Shown here piece by piece: positions 26,101 to 34,575 of a stretch of DNA of 64,000 nt. Under the pieces are notes generated by a model, which was not told the DNA's origin, searched no databases, and saw only the letters and a program-made list of their open reading frames with translations. Source of the stretch: Ferdinandcohnia sp036962685 (GTDB taxonomy: Bacteria; Bacillota; Bacilli; Bacillales; Bacillaceae_L); NCBI RefSeq assembly GCF_036962685.1, contig NZ_JBALOP010000025.1, positions 62,001-126,000 of the forward strand. Reading direction: 5' to 3'. Each line of letters opens with the position of its first letter. The first letter of the stretch is position 1. The translations under genes were made by a program, and so were the position numbers.

Positions 26101-27060
26101 GTGGCTGCAAAAACAGAAAAATTGCTAGAAGTGAAAAATATGAAAAAATACTTTCCGATTCAAAAGAAGCCGCTAAAAGCGGTTGATGATTTAAATTTAA
26201 TCATCAATAAAGGCGAAACAGTTGGTCTGGTAGGTGAAAGCGGCTGCGGTAAATCGACAGCAGGAAAAACGATTATTCGGTTAATCGAACCAACAGCCGG
26301 CGAGGTTTTCTTTGAAGGGAAAAATATTTATGAGTTTAATCAGAGGCAAATGAAAAATCTGCGCAAGGATATGCAAATTATTTTCCAAGACCCATATGCT
26401 TCATTAAATCCACGAATGAAGATTGAGGATATTATTGGAGAGCCATTAGATATTCACCATCTTGCAAAAGGCAAAAAAAGAAAAGAGCGGGTGAAGGAGC
26501 TCTTAGAACTTGTCGGGCTTCGTTCAGAGCATGCTAATCGATTTCCGCACGAATTTAGTGGGGGACAAAGACAGAGGATAGGAATTGCAAGGGCACTGGC
26601 GCTTAATCCGAAATTTATTGTTTGTGATGAACCAATTTCAGCTTTGGATGTATCAATTCAGGCACAAATAGTTAATCTGTTAAAGAGCCTGCAGGAAAAA
26701 ATGGACTTGACCTATTTATTTATTGCTCATGATTTATCTATGGTCAAATATATTTCAGACCGAATCCTCGTGATGTATTTAGGGAATATGGTTGAACTCT
26801 CGGATAGCGGGTCCCTATATGATGACCCACTTCATCCATACACAAAAGCTTTGTTGTCCGCAGTTCCAATCCCTGATCCAGCTGTGAAACGGGAGCGAAT
26901 AGTTTTAGAAGGAGAGGTACCCAGTCCATTATCTCCACCATCGGGTTGTGTGTTCCGAACTAGATGTAAATATGTAATGGAACGATGTGCAGTTGAGATT
27001 CCAAAATGGAAAGAAGTAAAGCCATCCCACTTCACGGCTTGTCATTTATATGATGATTAA
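26101..27060 (+). CDS. oppF: Oligopeptide ABC transporter ATPase OppF
   Basis: A 319-residue ATPase with Walker A GESGCGKST near 48, signature SGGQRQRIGIARAL near 152, Walker B FIVCDEPISALD near 175 and the C-terminal oligopeptide motif CVFRTRCKYVMERC. It starts at GTG with AAGGAGG upstream. It is the last gene of oppBCDF; I see no strong terminator before the cold-shock promoter that follows. Confidence 0.94.
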   Translation: MAAKTEKLLEVKNMKKYFPIQKKPLKAVDDLNLIINKGETVGLVGESGCGKSTAGKTIIRLIEPTAGEVFFEGKNIYEFNQRQMKNLRKDMQIIFQDPYASLNPRMKIEDIIGEPLDIHHLAKGKKRKERVKELLELVGLRSEHANRFPHEFSGGQRQRIGIARALALNPKFIVCDEPISALDVSIQAQIVNLLKSLQEKMDLTYLFIAHDLSMVKYISDRILVMYLGNMVELSDSGSLYDDPLHPYTKALLSAVPIPDPAVKRERIVLEGEVPSPLSPPSGCVFRTRCKYVMERCAVEIPKWKEVKPSHFTACHLYDD

Positions 27061-27070
27061 CCCGTTGGTT

Positions 27071-27099
27071 TTACAAATATAGGTAGAAAGTGGTATAAT
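27071..27099 (+). promoter_or_regulatory. Sigma-A promoter for the ydjO transcript
   Basis: TTACAA (27071-27076), 17 bases, TATAAT (27094-27099) preceded by TGG (extended -10). The leader to ydjO would be about 185 nt and contains a short ORF and palindromes, typical of regulated cold-shock mRNAs. Confidence 0.65.
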
Positions 27100-27150
27100 A
27101 TTTTCTAATAAAGATAAATTAATAATAATGCTTATTATAAGGAGTTTCTC

Positions 27151-27210
27151 ATGGAAGCTTTCGCGTTAACGAAAATCCCAAAGGGCAAAGTTAACCGTAG
27201 TGGCGCTTAA
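27151..27210 (+). CDS. Putative 19-residue leader peptide upstream of ydjO
   Basis: ATG 27151 follows AAGGAG by 6 nt and encodes MEAFALTKIPKGKVNRSGA, ending in TAA. The stop codon lies in the centre of a perfect palindrome (GCGCTTA-A-TAAGCGC, 27203-27217). The ribosome site, position in a long leader and stop within a hairpin suggest a translated regulatory peptide. No homologue is recognised with certainty, and it could also be a stray ORF. Confidence 0.45.
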   Translation: MEAFALTKIPKGKVNRSGA

Positions 27211-27292
27211 TAAGCGCTCTTAGAACGACCTTTTATAATAAGTTTTTTTATTGCAATGTTTCGTGCCAACCAAAACGAAGGAGATGATTTGA

Positions 27293-27499
27293 ATGGCTTT
27301 TGGAAGAAGACCAGTCGAAGAAATTGTTACTGAGGAAACGAAGGTGTGGGAATGCACATCTGAGGAATGTAATGGATGGGTGCGAGATAATTTTAAGAGT
27401 ACTACAGAGCCAACCTGTCCATTGTGTGGTTCTGAAATGGAGACAAACACAAGATTATTACAGGTTGTTAATAACCATAATAAGAGCTTTTTAGCATAG
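27293..27499 (+). CDS. ydjO: Cold-inducible protein YdjO family
   Basis: A 68-residue protein with two cysteine pairs (WECTSEECNGW near 24-34 and CPLCGSEM near 44-51) likely to bind zinc, and the VWECTxExCNGW segment of the YdjO family. AAGGAG lies upstream. It stands directly before a cspA-type gene, fitting a joint cold response. Molecular function unknown. Confidence 0.85.
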   Translation: MAFGRRPVEEIVTEETKVWECTSEECNGWVRDNFKSTTEPTCPLCGSEMETNTRLLQVVNNHNKSFLA

Positions 27500-27603
27500 G
27501 ATTAATACATGTTTCCTCCACTTTAGAAATTTTTTTATAAAACAGATTAAATTTTCGGTTATAAAATGATTTCCCTATGGACATAATAATTCATGCATTA
27601 CCT

Positions 27604-27622
27604 TGCAACAATTTTTGTTGCA
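27604..27622 (+). promoter_or_regulatory. Hairpin directly before the csp ribosome site
   Basis: TGCAACA (27604-27610) and TGTTGCA (27616-27622) form a perfect 7-bp stem ending 8 nt before TAGGAGG. It may affect access to the ribosome site in a temperature-dependent way, by analogy with other csp leaders. Inference only. Confidence 0.45.
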
Positions 27623-27641
27623 TTACATAGGAGGAAACAAA

Positions 27642-27842
27642 ATGGCACAAGGAAAAGTAAAATGGTTTAACAGTGAAAAAGGCTTTGGATTTATCGAAGT
27701 TGAAGGTGGAGACGATGTATTCGTACACTTCTCAGCAATCCAAGGCGATGGGTTCAAAACGTTAGAAGAAGGTCAGGAAGTATCTTTCGATATCGAAGAA
27801 GGAAGCCGAGGACCACAAGCCGCTAATGTTCAAAAAGTGTAA
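27642..27842 (+). CDS. Cold-shock protein (CspA family)
   Basis: A 66-residue single-stranded nucleic acid binding protein with RNP1 (KGFGFI) and RNP2 (VFVHF) on an OB fold. It acts as an RNA chaperone and single-strand binder, especially in the cold. ATG 27642 is the family start, with TAGGAGG upstream. A second paralogue, 80 percent or more similar, lies at 57765-57965 on the other strand. Whether this copy corresponds to CspB, CspC or CspD cannot be settled by eye. Confidence 0.96.
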   Translation: MAQGKVKWFNSEKGFGFIEVEGGDDVFVHFSAIQGDGFKTLEEGQEVSFDIEEGSRGPQAANVQKV

Positions 27843-27867
27843 CGAACCAAATATAAACCGTTCAAAA

Positions 27868-27899
27868 CAGATTCTATTTTAGGATCTGTTTTTTGTTTG
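27868..27899 (+). terminator. Terminator of the csp gene
   Basis: AACAGAT and ATCTGTT pair around an AT-rich loop, followed by TTTTG. Confidence 0.82.
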
Positions 27900-27900
27900 C

Positions 27901-27969
27901 ACATAAAGATCAAAGACTAAGAACGCCACGTCCTGATGTCTTCGTCGTTGTGACCCACTTCGTGTGGGC
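27901..27969 (+). repeat. Stand-alone module of the repeat B insert
   Basis: About 70 bases with AACGCCACGTCCTGATGTC, TTGTGACCCAC and GTGTGGGCC. It matches the internal module of repeat B copies 1 and 3 (53873-53941). CCCAC/GTGGG can pair. It lies between two terminators of convergent genes. Confidence 0.75.
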
Positions 27970-28003
27970 CAAAAAACCCCCTGAGCTAAAAAAGTCAGGG
28001 GGT
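27970..28003 (-). terminator. Terminator of the MFS transporter gene
   Basis: On the minus strand ACCCCCTGA and TCAGGGGGT pair, followed by TTTTTT. It lies just after the transporter stop. Confidence 0.85.
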
Positions 28004-28009
28004 ATTGCA

Positions 28010-29515
28010 TTAATTTGTAGTAGCCTTAAGTGAAGCTGCTTTTTCAAGCGTTGGAACTCCTTTTCCTCGTACATCTACTCGTTTAATAAACAATGCTAAA
28101 ACTAATGCTACAATATTAATGCCAAGGGCAACCAAGAAGGAATAATTGATTCCCGCAAGTAATGCTTGTTGACCAATAAGAGCCTGTGTGCTTTCAGTTA
28201 TTATGGTTGGATCCATATTTGCTGCTAAACTTTCTCCTTCAGCTTTAGCCACATTATTCATGATTGTTACTAAAACTGCAGTCCCAATAGAACCAGAAAC
28301 CTGTTGAGCGGTATTATTGATTGCTGTTCCATGTGGATATAGATGTGCGGGCAGCTGATTTAATCCGTTTGTCATAATCGGCATCATGACCATTGACATT
28401 CCAAACATACGAAGAGTGTACGCTGTAATGATATAGGAGTATGAAGAATCAATCTGTAATTGTGTTAATAAATAGGTTGACACTGCTGTAATGAGAAGAC
28501 CACCAATTGATAGAAGGCGGGGACCAAATTTATCAAATAACTTACCGGTGATCGGTGACATAATTCCCATAACTATGGCACCAGGAAGCATCATTAACCC
28601 GGATTCGAAAGGCGATATTCCACGAACACTTTGTACATATGCGGGAGTTAGAATCATTCCTGAGAACATCGCTACCGCGTTAACAATTGCAATCACAGAT
28701 GCTAGTGCAAACATTGGGTGTTTGTATGCCCGTAAATCAAGAATTGGTTTATCTATTTTTAATTGACGTAAGATAAATAAGATTAACGAAATCGCACCAA
28801 TAATTAATGATGTTATTACAAGGGTATCTGTCCATCCATCATTGCTTACAGAACTGAATCCGTATAATAAACCACCAAACCCAAATGTTGATAAAATAAC
28901 GGAAAGATGGTCAATTTTTGCACTTTTATTTACTTCCATCACGTTTTTAGATTTCCAAATTGCAAGTACTAAGCTTATCACTGCAAGAGGTATGATCATT
29001 TCAAATAATACGCGCCAATCATAATGTTCGACGATATACCCTGACAAAGTTGGACCGATTGCAGGAGCAGTAATCATAACCAATCCGAAAACACCCATTG
29101 CTGTACCGCGTTTTTCAAGCGGGAAACTAACTAGCATGATATTCATCAATAATGGTCCCATCACGGAAGAGCCTGCTGCTTGAACCATTCGTCCAGCAAT
29201 TAACACACCAAAGTTTGGAGCGAATGCAGCCATAGCGGTACCAATTGTAAAAATAAGCATAGATGTAATAAATAGGCTTCTGTTAGAAAACCTTGTGATT
29301 AGGAACGCTGAAGCCGGAATTAAGACACCGCTAACTAGCATATACCCAGTTGCCAGCCATTGAACGGTTGAGTAATTTTCAATATTTAAATCAATCATAA
29401 TAGATGGTAAGGCAACATTGAGTAATGAGTTATTTAAAAACGAAACAAATGCCCCAACAAAAAGTATTGCTAACATCACATATGGCGGCTTTTTTTCTTG
29501 GAATGTTGAATTCAT
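28010..29515 (-). CDS. MFS multidrug transporter, DHA2/EmrB-QacA type
   Basis: A 501-residue membrane protein with about 14 predicted helices, the usual number for the DHA2 drug:proton antiporters. Typical signs are LNNSLLNVALPSI near helix 1, a GRxxQA segment (AGRMVQAAGSSVMGP) and the motif C-like APAIGPTLSGYIVEHYDWR near 155. It is transcribed away from a TetR-type regulator with a 153-nt gap, the usual arrangement for a locally repressed efflux pump. Substrate unknown. Confidence 0.9.
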   Translation of the reverse strand: MNSTFQEKKPPYVMLAILFVGAFVSFLNNSLLNVALPSIMIDLNIENYSTVQWLATGYMLVSGVLIPASAFLITRFSNRSLFITSMLIFTIGTAMAAFAPNFGVLIAGRMVQAAGSSVMGPLLMNIMLVSFPLEKRGTAMGVFGLVMITAPAIGPTLSGYIVEHYDWRVLFEMIIPLAVISLVLAIWKSKNVMEVNKSAKIDHLSVILSTFGFGGLLYGFSSVSNDGWTDTLVITSLIIGAISLILFILRQLKIDKPILDLRAYKHPMFALASVIAIVNAVAMFSGMILTPAYVQSVRGISPFESGLMMLPGAIVMGIMSPITGKLFDKFGPRLLSIGGLLITAVSTYLLTQLQIDSSYSYIITAYTLRMFGMSMVMMPIMTNGLNQLPAHLYPHGTAINNTAQQVSGSIGTAVLVTIMNNVAKAEGESLAANMDPTIITESTQALIGQQALLAGINYSFLVALGINIVALVLALFIKRVDVRGKGVPTLEKAASLKATTN

Positions 29516-29592
29516 TAATTTATCCCCTCAATTCATTCTTAAATTGTTACTCGAATGATTTTATACCACAAGTTCAATTTGTGCAATATATT

Positions 29593-29607
29593 TATACTTG
29601 AGGTATA
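29593..29607 (+). promoter_or_regulatory. Candidate operator overlapping a -10 box between the pump and tetR genes
   Basis: TATAC (29593-29597) and GTATA (29603-29607) form an inverted repeat with a 5-base spacer, overlapping TATAAT at 29604-29609. Such a dyad over the promoter could be the binding site of the adjacent TetR protein. Confidence 0.4.
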
Positions 29608-29668
29608 ATATTCTTGGGGAAGAAAATAAAATGGTTTCATGGAATAAAAAGGAAGTTTTGGAGGGCAT

Positions 29669-30541
29669 ATGAATAAGCGTAGGAGACGAGTGGCAGATGC
29701 TGCGTTAACATTATTTGTTGAAAAAGGATTTCAACAAACTTCGATACAAGATATTATTGATCATGCGAATATCTCAAAGGGTACTTTTTATAATTATTTC
29801 TCAAATAAAAATGACTGCATCGCTGAAATCTTAGAAGGACTACGATCTGATGCAAGCAAAATTCGAATGGAGATGCAGGTTGGAAAAGATGAGACAGACC
29901 GTACTGTTTTAATAGATCAAATTTCGATTTTGACCAAATTAAATCGGGAACGGAATCTTAATACTATTTTTGAAGCCATTTTGAATTCAAATGAGGTTGA
30001 GCTTAAAAAAATGGTGATGCATCATCGTATTCATGAATTGGAATGGCTGGCGAGACGATTTGTTGATGTCTATGGTGACAAAGTAAGAGATTTTGCGTTT
30101 GAACTTTCCATTCTCTTTTACGGAATGATGCATTATATCTTATTTACAATGAAAATAACGAATAGTTCACAATCGATACATAGGATAGTCGAGGTTTTGC
30201 TAACATATTTAGAGGCGATTATTCCAATTATGATTGATAAGGGGAGTACCTTGCTTGATCCTTCATCACTCCATTTTCTACAAGCAAGAATTGATCGAAA
30301 GGTTCTAACTCTTGATGAACTTTTAGATTTAGCAAAAAAATTAGAGCAAGAAGCAACATTCACAATCGATCAGCAAGATCTTTATGAAACGATTGTTACA
30401 GAATTGCAGCGGGAACGGATTCGAAAAAGTGTGCTACAGCCTTTGATAAAACCATTTCAGCAGTCTTTTGTACAGACAGAATTGGAAGTGCAGGTTAACA
30501 CCTTTACAAATTTCCTTTGGTATTTTATAAGAATGCAATGA
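29669..30541 (+). CDS. TetR/AcrR-family regulator
   Basis: A 290-residue protein with an N-terminal TetR helix-turn-helix (FQQTSIQDIIDHANISKGTF, about 21-40, then YNYFSNKNDCIAEIL). A long all-helical ligand domain follows. It is longer than most TetR proteins (about 200), with extra C-terminal helices from about 195. It is divergent from the multidrug pump and probably represses it and itself. The ribosome site GGAGGG precedes the ATG. Confidence 0.88.
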   Translation: MNKRRRRVADAALTLFVEKGFQQTSIQDIIDHANISKGTFYNYFSNKNDCIAEILEGLRSDASKIRMEMQVGKDETDRTVLIDQISILTKLNRERNLNTIFEAILNSNEVELKKMVMHHRIHELEWLARRFVDVYGDKVRDFAFELSILFYGMMHYILFTMKITNSSQSIHRIVEVLLTYLEAIIPIMIDKGSTLLDPSSLHFLQARIDRKVLTLDELLDLAKKLEQEATFTIDQQDLYETIVTELQRERIRKSVLQPLIKPFQQSFVQTELEVQVNTFTNFLWYFIRMQ

Positions 30542-30565
30542 TCCTAATAAGTAAAAGGGGTGTTT

Positions 30566-32026
30566 ATGATTACGAATAGTAAAATGAGATGGAACTTTGA
30601 CAACAGCTATACAGAGCTGCCTAGAGAATTATATACTAAAACAAATCCGACACATGTTCGCGAACCAGAATTAGTTGTCTTAAATAAAGAGCTAGCCGAA
30701 TCACTTGGTTTAAGCGTAAAGGGCTTATTGGAGAACGGTATAGAGGTCTTTGCTGGAAATCGTATACCTAACGGTGCTGAACCTATTGCTCAAGCCTATG
30801 CTGGTCACCAGTTTGGACATTTTACAATGCTTGGAGACGGCCGTGCTGTGTTGCTCGGTGAACAGATAACACCTGTTGGAGAACGCTTTGATATTCAGTT
30901 AAAGGGTGCAGGTCGCACACCTTATTCACGCGGTGGCGATGGCCGTGCAGCAATTGGACCAATGCTGCGTGAATATATCATTAGTGAGGCTATGCATGGA
31001 TTACGTATTCCGACGACCAGAAGCTTAGCTGTTGTGACCACAGGTGAGTCAATTTATCGAGAAACAGGTCTGCCTGGTGCAATTCTTACACGTGTTGCCT
31101 CAAGTCATATTCGAGTGGGTACATTTCAATTTATTACAGGTCTTGGAAAAGTAGATGAACTGCGAAGCTTAGCAAATTATACGATTGAACGTCATTATCC
31201 CGAAATTAAGGATGAGGAACACCCTCATCTAGCTCTCTTACGCGCGGTGATCAAACGTCAAGCAGCCTTAATTGCAAAATGGCAGCTGGTAGGTTTTATT
31301 CATGGTGTTATGAACACAGATAATATGGCGATAAGTGGAGAAACCATTGATTATGGTCCATGTGCATTTATGGATACATATGACCCGAAAACTGTGTTTA
31401 GTTCAATTGACACAGGAGGTCGCTATGCCTATGGTAACCAACCGTATATTGGGGGTTGGAATCTTGCTCGTTTCGCAGAAAGCTTATTGCCTTTACTTCA
31501 TGAAAATGAGGAACAGGCACTTCAATTCGCACAAGATGAAATAACGAATTACAATGGGATTTATCAAGAATATTGGCTAAACGGAATGAGGGCAAAGCTT
31601 GGGTTATTCGATCAAGAGGATGAGGATAAGGAACTTATTGATGAACTCCTAGATTTGATGGAACAAAACGAACTAGATTTTACGAATACGTTCATTGATT
31701 TAACCTTCAATAACCTTGATAGTTTTTCTATTTGTAGGAACGATACTTTTAAAAATTGGCTGCAAAAATGGAAGGATAGACAAAAGAAACAGAAGAAAAC
31801 AGACGAAGAGATAACGGAATTGATGCGGACATCGAATCCAGCAGTCATCCCGCGAAATCATCGTGTTGAAGAAGCACTGGAGGCGGCCACTGAAAGTGAT
31901 TATAGTGTCATGGACAAACTTATAGACGTATTAAAAGATCCCTTTGCACATACACCATCGCAGGCTGAATATGCAAAGCTACCAGAAACTTCAAATAAAC
32001 CATATCGAACATTTTGTGGAACTTAA
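30566..32026 (+). CDS. selO: Protein adenylyltransferase SelO (YdiU)
   Basis: Transfers AMP from ATP to Ser/Thr/Tyr of target proteins; a pseudokinase-fold enzyme known as SelO. The 486-residue protein has GDGRAVLLGEQ near 91, KGAGRTPYSRGGDGRAA near 114, RSLAVVTTGE near 153, and the metal site HGVMNTDNMAISGETIDYGP near 248. The C-terminus ends TFCGT, where the Cys takes the place of the Sec in animal SelO. ATG 30566 is preferred to GTG 30560 by distance to AAAAGGGG. In E. coli SelO acts in redox stress. Confidence 0.92.
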   Translation: MITNSKMRWNFDNSYTELPRELYTKTNPTHVREPELVVLNKELAESLGLSVKGLLENGIEVFAGNRIPNGAEPIAQAYAGHQFGHFTMLGDGRAVLLGEQITPVGERFDIQLKGAGRTPYSRGGDGRAAIGPMLREYIISEAMHGLRIPTTRSLAVVTTGESIYRETGLPGAILTRVASSHIRVGTFQFITGLGKVDELRSLANYTIERHYPEIKDEEHPHLALLRAVIKRQAALIAKWQLVGFIHGVMNTDNMAISGETIDYGPCAFMDTYDPKTVFSSIDTGGRYAYGNQPYIGGWNLARFAESLLPLLHENEEQALQFAQDEITNYNGIYQEYWLNGMRAKLGLFDQEDEDKELIDELLDLMEQNELDFTNTFIDLTFNNLDSFSICRNDTFKNWLQKWKDRQKKQKKTDEEITELMRTSNPAVIPRNHRVEEALEAATESDYSVMDKLIDVLKDPFAHTPSQAEYAKLPETSNKPYRTFCGT

Positions 32027-32027
32027 A

Positions 32028-32058
32028 TTAAAGGCACGCCTTTTGGGTGTGCTTTTTT
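32028..32058 (+). terminator. Terminator of selO
   Basis: GGCACGCC pairs with GGGTGTGC with one bulge, followed by TTTTTTG. Repeat A copy 5 begins just after it. Confidence 0.75.
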
Positions 32059-32187
32059 GTGTCTAGCTTCAGCACCTAGCCCCTCGAGGTCATAAGCCAA
32101 TCCGTCAAGAAGGATAAATGGCATCCTTCTCGCCGTCTTTTCTTATGCTTGTCGGGGCTGAGCGAGGTGCTTCCGCATTTCTTTTTT
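32059..32187 (-). repeat. Repeat family A, copy 5
   Basis: Minus-strand copy with GAAGCACCTCGCTCAGCCCC at its 5' side and GGGGCTAGGTGCTGAAGC at its 3' side. AGCACCT pairs with AGGTGCT, AGCCCC with GGGGCT, and GAAGGATG with ATCCTTC. It is the only copy not downstream of a gene on its own strand, because selO and mrfA both run the other way. Confidence 0.83.
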
Positions 32188-32283
32188 GTATGCTAAAAAT
32201 ACCAAATGCTTATTTTATGATATCACTTCAAAAACGAACGTTTATTCTGTACAATAAAGGTAGAAATTCTGAGGTGATTCAAA

Positions 32284-34563
32284 ATGAAGTTTCGGAAAAA
32301 TATCCATGAATTAATGGATTTCATAAAAGAAAACCCGCAATATGCAAAGAACATTGTTCACTGGCATACAATTGAGGCGACTTCTGCCAATTTAATGGAC
32401 ATGCCTGCATCCATTGATGATAGATTACGAGAAGCACTGGATAAAAGAGGTATTCAAAGAGTTTACACTCATCAGCATTCAGCCTATGAAATAACTCGAA
32501 GTGGATGCAATTTCGTTGCCGTAACCCCAACAGCATCAGGTAAAACACTTTGCTATAATCTTCCCGTTTTACAAACGATTGTTGAAAATGATCAGGCCCG
32601 TGCACTCTATTTGTTTCCAACAAAGGCTCTAGCTCAGGACCAAAAAAGTGAATTAAATGAAATCATTGAGGAAATGGGAGTAGCTATTAACAGCTATACA
32701 TATGATGGTGATACCCCGGCAAACATTCGCCAAAAGGTACGAAAAGCAGGGCATATTGTCATAACAAATCCAGATATGCTACATTCTGCTATTCTTCCTC
32801 ATCATACAAAATGGGTTTCTTTGTTCGAAAATCTGAAATATGTAGTGATCGATGAGCTGCATACATATCGTGGTGTATTTGGAAGCCATGTGGCAAATGT
32901 GATTAGGCGTTTGAAACGAATTTGTGAATTTTATGGAAGTAATCCGATTTTTATGTGTACATCTGCTACAATCGCTAACCCAAAAGAACTCGCTGAAAAC
33001 TTGACCGGAACAAAAATGGAACTAATTGAGAACAATGGTGCACCAACAGGTAGAAAGCATTTTGTTTTTTACAATCCACCAATTGTCAATAAACCGCTCA
33101 ACATTCGAAGAAGTGCGACACTCGAGGTTCGGAAACTAGCAAGTGAATTTTTACAAAATAAAATACAAACGATCGTTTTTGCAAGAAGCAGGGTGAGAGT
33201 GGAAATTATCCTAACGTACTTGCAGGAGCTTGTGAAACATAAGCTGGGACCAAAAGCAATCCAAGGTTACCGAGGAGGGTATTTGCCGAAGCAACGTCGT
33301 GAAATAGAACATGGCCTTCGGAATGGCGATATTTACGGAGTTGTCAGCACAAATGCTCTTGAATTAGGTGTAGACATTGGACAACTTCAGGTTTGTATTA
33401 TGACCGGTTACCCTGGAACGATTGCAAGTGCTTGGCAGCAGGCAGGTCGTGCTGGCCGACGCCAAGGAGAAGCTGTGATTTTCATGGTTGCCAGCTCTAA
33501 TCCTCTTGACCAATATATGATTCAAAATCCTGAATACTTTTTTAGTAGAAATCCTGAGACAGCCCGGATTAACCCTAATAATCTAGTGATTTTAATTGAT
33601 CATATTAAGTGTGCTGCCTATGAATTACCGTTTAAAGTAGGAGATACATTTGGTGAGCTTGATCTTGAAGATATTCTAGAGTTTTTAACTGAGGAAAGAG
33701 TCCTCCATCAAAATGGGGATAAATGGTATTGGATGAATGATTCCTTCCCTGCCCACAATATTAGTCTGCGTTCAGCTTCACAGGAGAACGTTGTAATCAT
33801 TGACCAAACTGATATTGCGGCCGTGAAGGTGATTGGAGAAATGGATCGTTTTAGTGCGATGACATTACTTCATGATGAAGCTATTTATTTACACCAAGGT
33901 GTTCAATACCAGGTTGAAAAGCTAGATTGGGAAGAAAAGAAAGCTTTTGTGAGAGAAGTAGATGTTGATTACTTCACAGATGCAAACCTAGCAGTTAGTC
34001 TTAGGGTTTTAGAGGTTGATAAGGAACGTGCAAGGCAATCAATCGAAATAGGTTATGGAGATGTTTCCGTTCAAGCGATGGCAACAATTTTTAAGAAAAT
34101 AAAATTTGAAACCCATGAGAATATTGGATCAGGACCGATTCATCTACCAGAAGAGGAGCTCCATACATCCTCTGCATGGATTAGTCTGAAAAAATCAGAG
34201 CTTGAAGGATTCAGCGACGAGCGGATTGAGGAAGGTTTAGTAGGTGTTGCAAATGTGTTAAGGCATGTTGCTCCACTGATGACAATGTGCGACCCATCAG
34301 ACTTGCATGTTGTTCCACAGGTGAAAGCCATACACAATGAACAGCCCACAATCTTTTTATACGATCGATATCCAGGTGGAATTGGCTTAAGTGAAAAAGT
34401 CTATGAGGCTATGGAAAATCTCTTGGGTGAATCTGAGGAATTAATTAGAAAATGCTCATGTGAATCGGGCTGCCCATCCTGTATCGGGACTGAAGTGATT
34501 CATGAACGGGCAAAAAATGATGCACTAACATTAATTGCCAAGCTAAAACAAGGAAAACGTTAA
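32284..34563 (+). CDS. mrfA: Mitomycin repair helicase MrfA (YprA)
   Basis: A 759-residue superfamily 2 ATPase. It shows TPTASGKT near 83 (motif I), VIDELHTYRG near 194 (DExH), TSATIANP near 229 and the motif VI stretch QAGRAGRRQGE near 387. The DUF1998 C-terminal domain has four closely spaced cysteines (CSCESGCPSC, about 724-733) that bind zinc. B. subtilis MrfA is a 3'-5' helicase working with the MrfB exonuclease in UvrABC-independent repair of mitomycin C adducts. mrfB follows after 12 nt, so the pair is intact. Confidence 0.93.
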   Translation: MKFRKNIHELMDFIKENPQYAKNIVHWHTIEATSANLMDMPASIDDRLREALDKRGIQRVYTHQHSAYEITRSGCNFVAVTPTASGKTLCYNLPVLQTIVENDQARALYLFPTKALAQDQKSELNEIIEEMGVAINSYTYDGDTPANIRQKVRKAGHIVITNPDMLHSAILPHHTKWVSLFENLKYVVIDELHTYRGVFGSHVANVIRRLKRICEFYGSNPIFMCTSATIANPKELAENLTGTKMELIENNGAPTGRKHFVFYNPPIVNKPLNIRRSATLEVRKLASEFLQNKIQTIVFARSRVRVEIILTYLQELVKHKLGPKAIQGYRGGYLPKQRREIEHGLRNGDIYGVVSTNALELGVDIGQLQVCIMTGYPGTIASAWQQAGRAGRRQGEAVIFMVASSNPLDQYMIQNPEYFFSRNPETARINPNNLVILIDHIKCAAYELPFKVGDTFGELDLEDILEFLTEERVLHQNGDKWYWMNDSFPAHNISLRSASQENVVIIDQTDIAAVKVIGEMDRFSAMTLLHDEAIYLHQGVQYQVEKLDWEEKKAFVREVDVDYFTDANLAVSLRVLEVDKERARQSIEIGYGDVSVQAMATIFKKIKFETHENIGSGPIHLPEEELHTSSAWISLKKSELEGFSDERIEEGLVGVANVLRHVAPLMTMCDPSDLHVVPQVKAIHNEQPTIFLYDRYPGGIGLSEKVYEAMENLLGESEELIRKCSCESGCPSCIGTEVIHERAKNDALTLIAKLKQGKR

Positions 34564-34575
34564 AGGAGTTTCAAC

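Noticed and set aside
27181..27290. Intrinsic terminator in the ydjO leader
   Set aside because: The palindrome at 27203-27217 is not followed directly by T residues; the T run near 27242 is about 25 nt further on.
28491..28766. Plus-strand open frame inside the MFS gene
   Set aside because: It is an antisense shadow of a long membrane-protein gene, without a ribosome site or recognisable sequence.
32059..32187. Repeat A copy 5 as a 3' element of selO
   Set aside because: It lies in the opposite orientation and after the selO terminator, so it does not follow the pattern of the other four copies.
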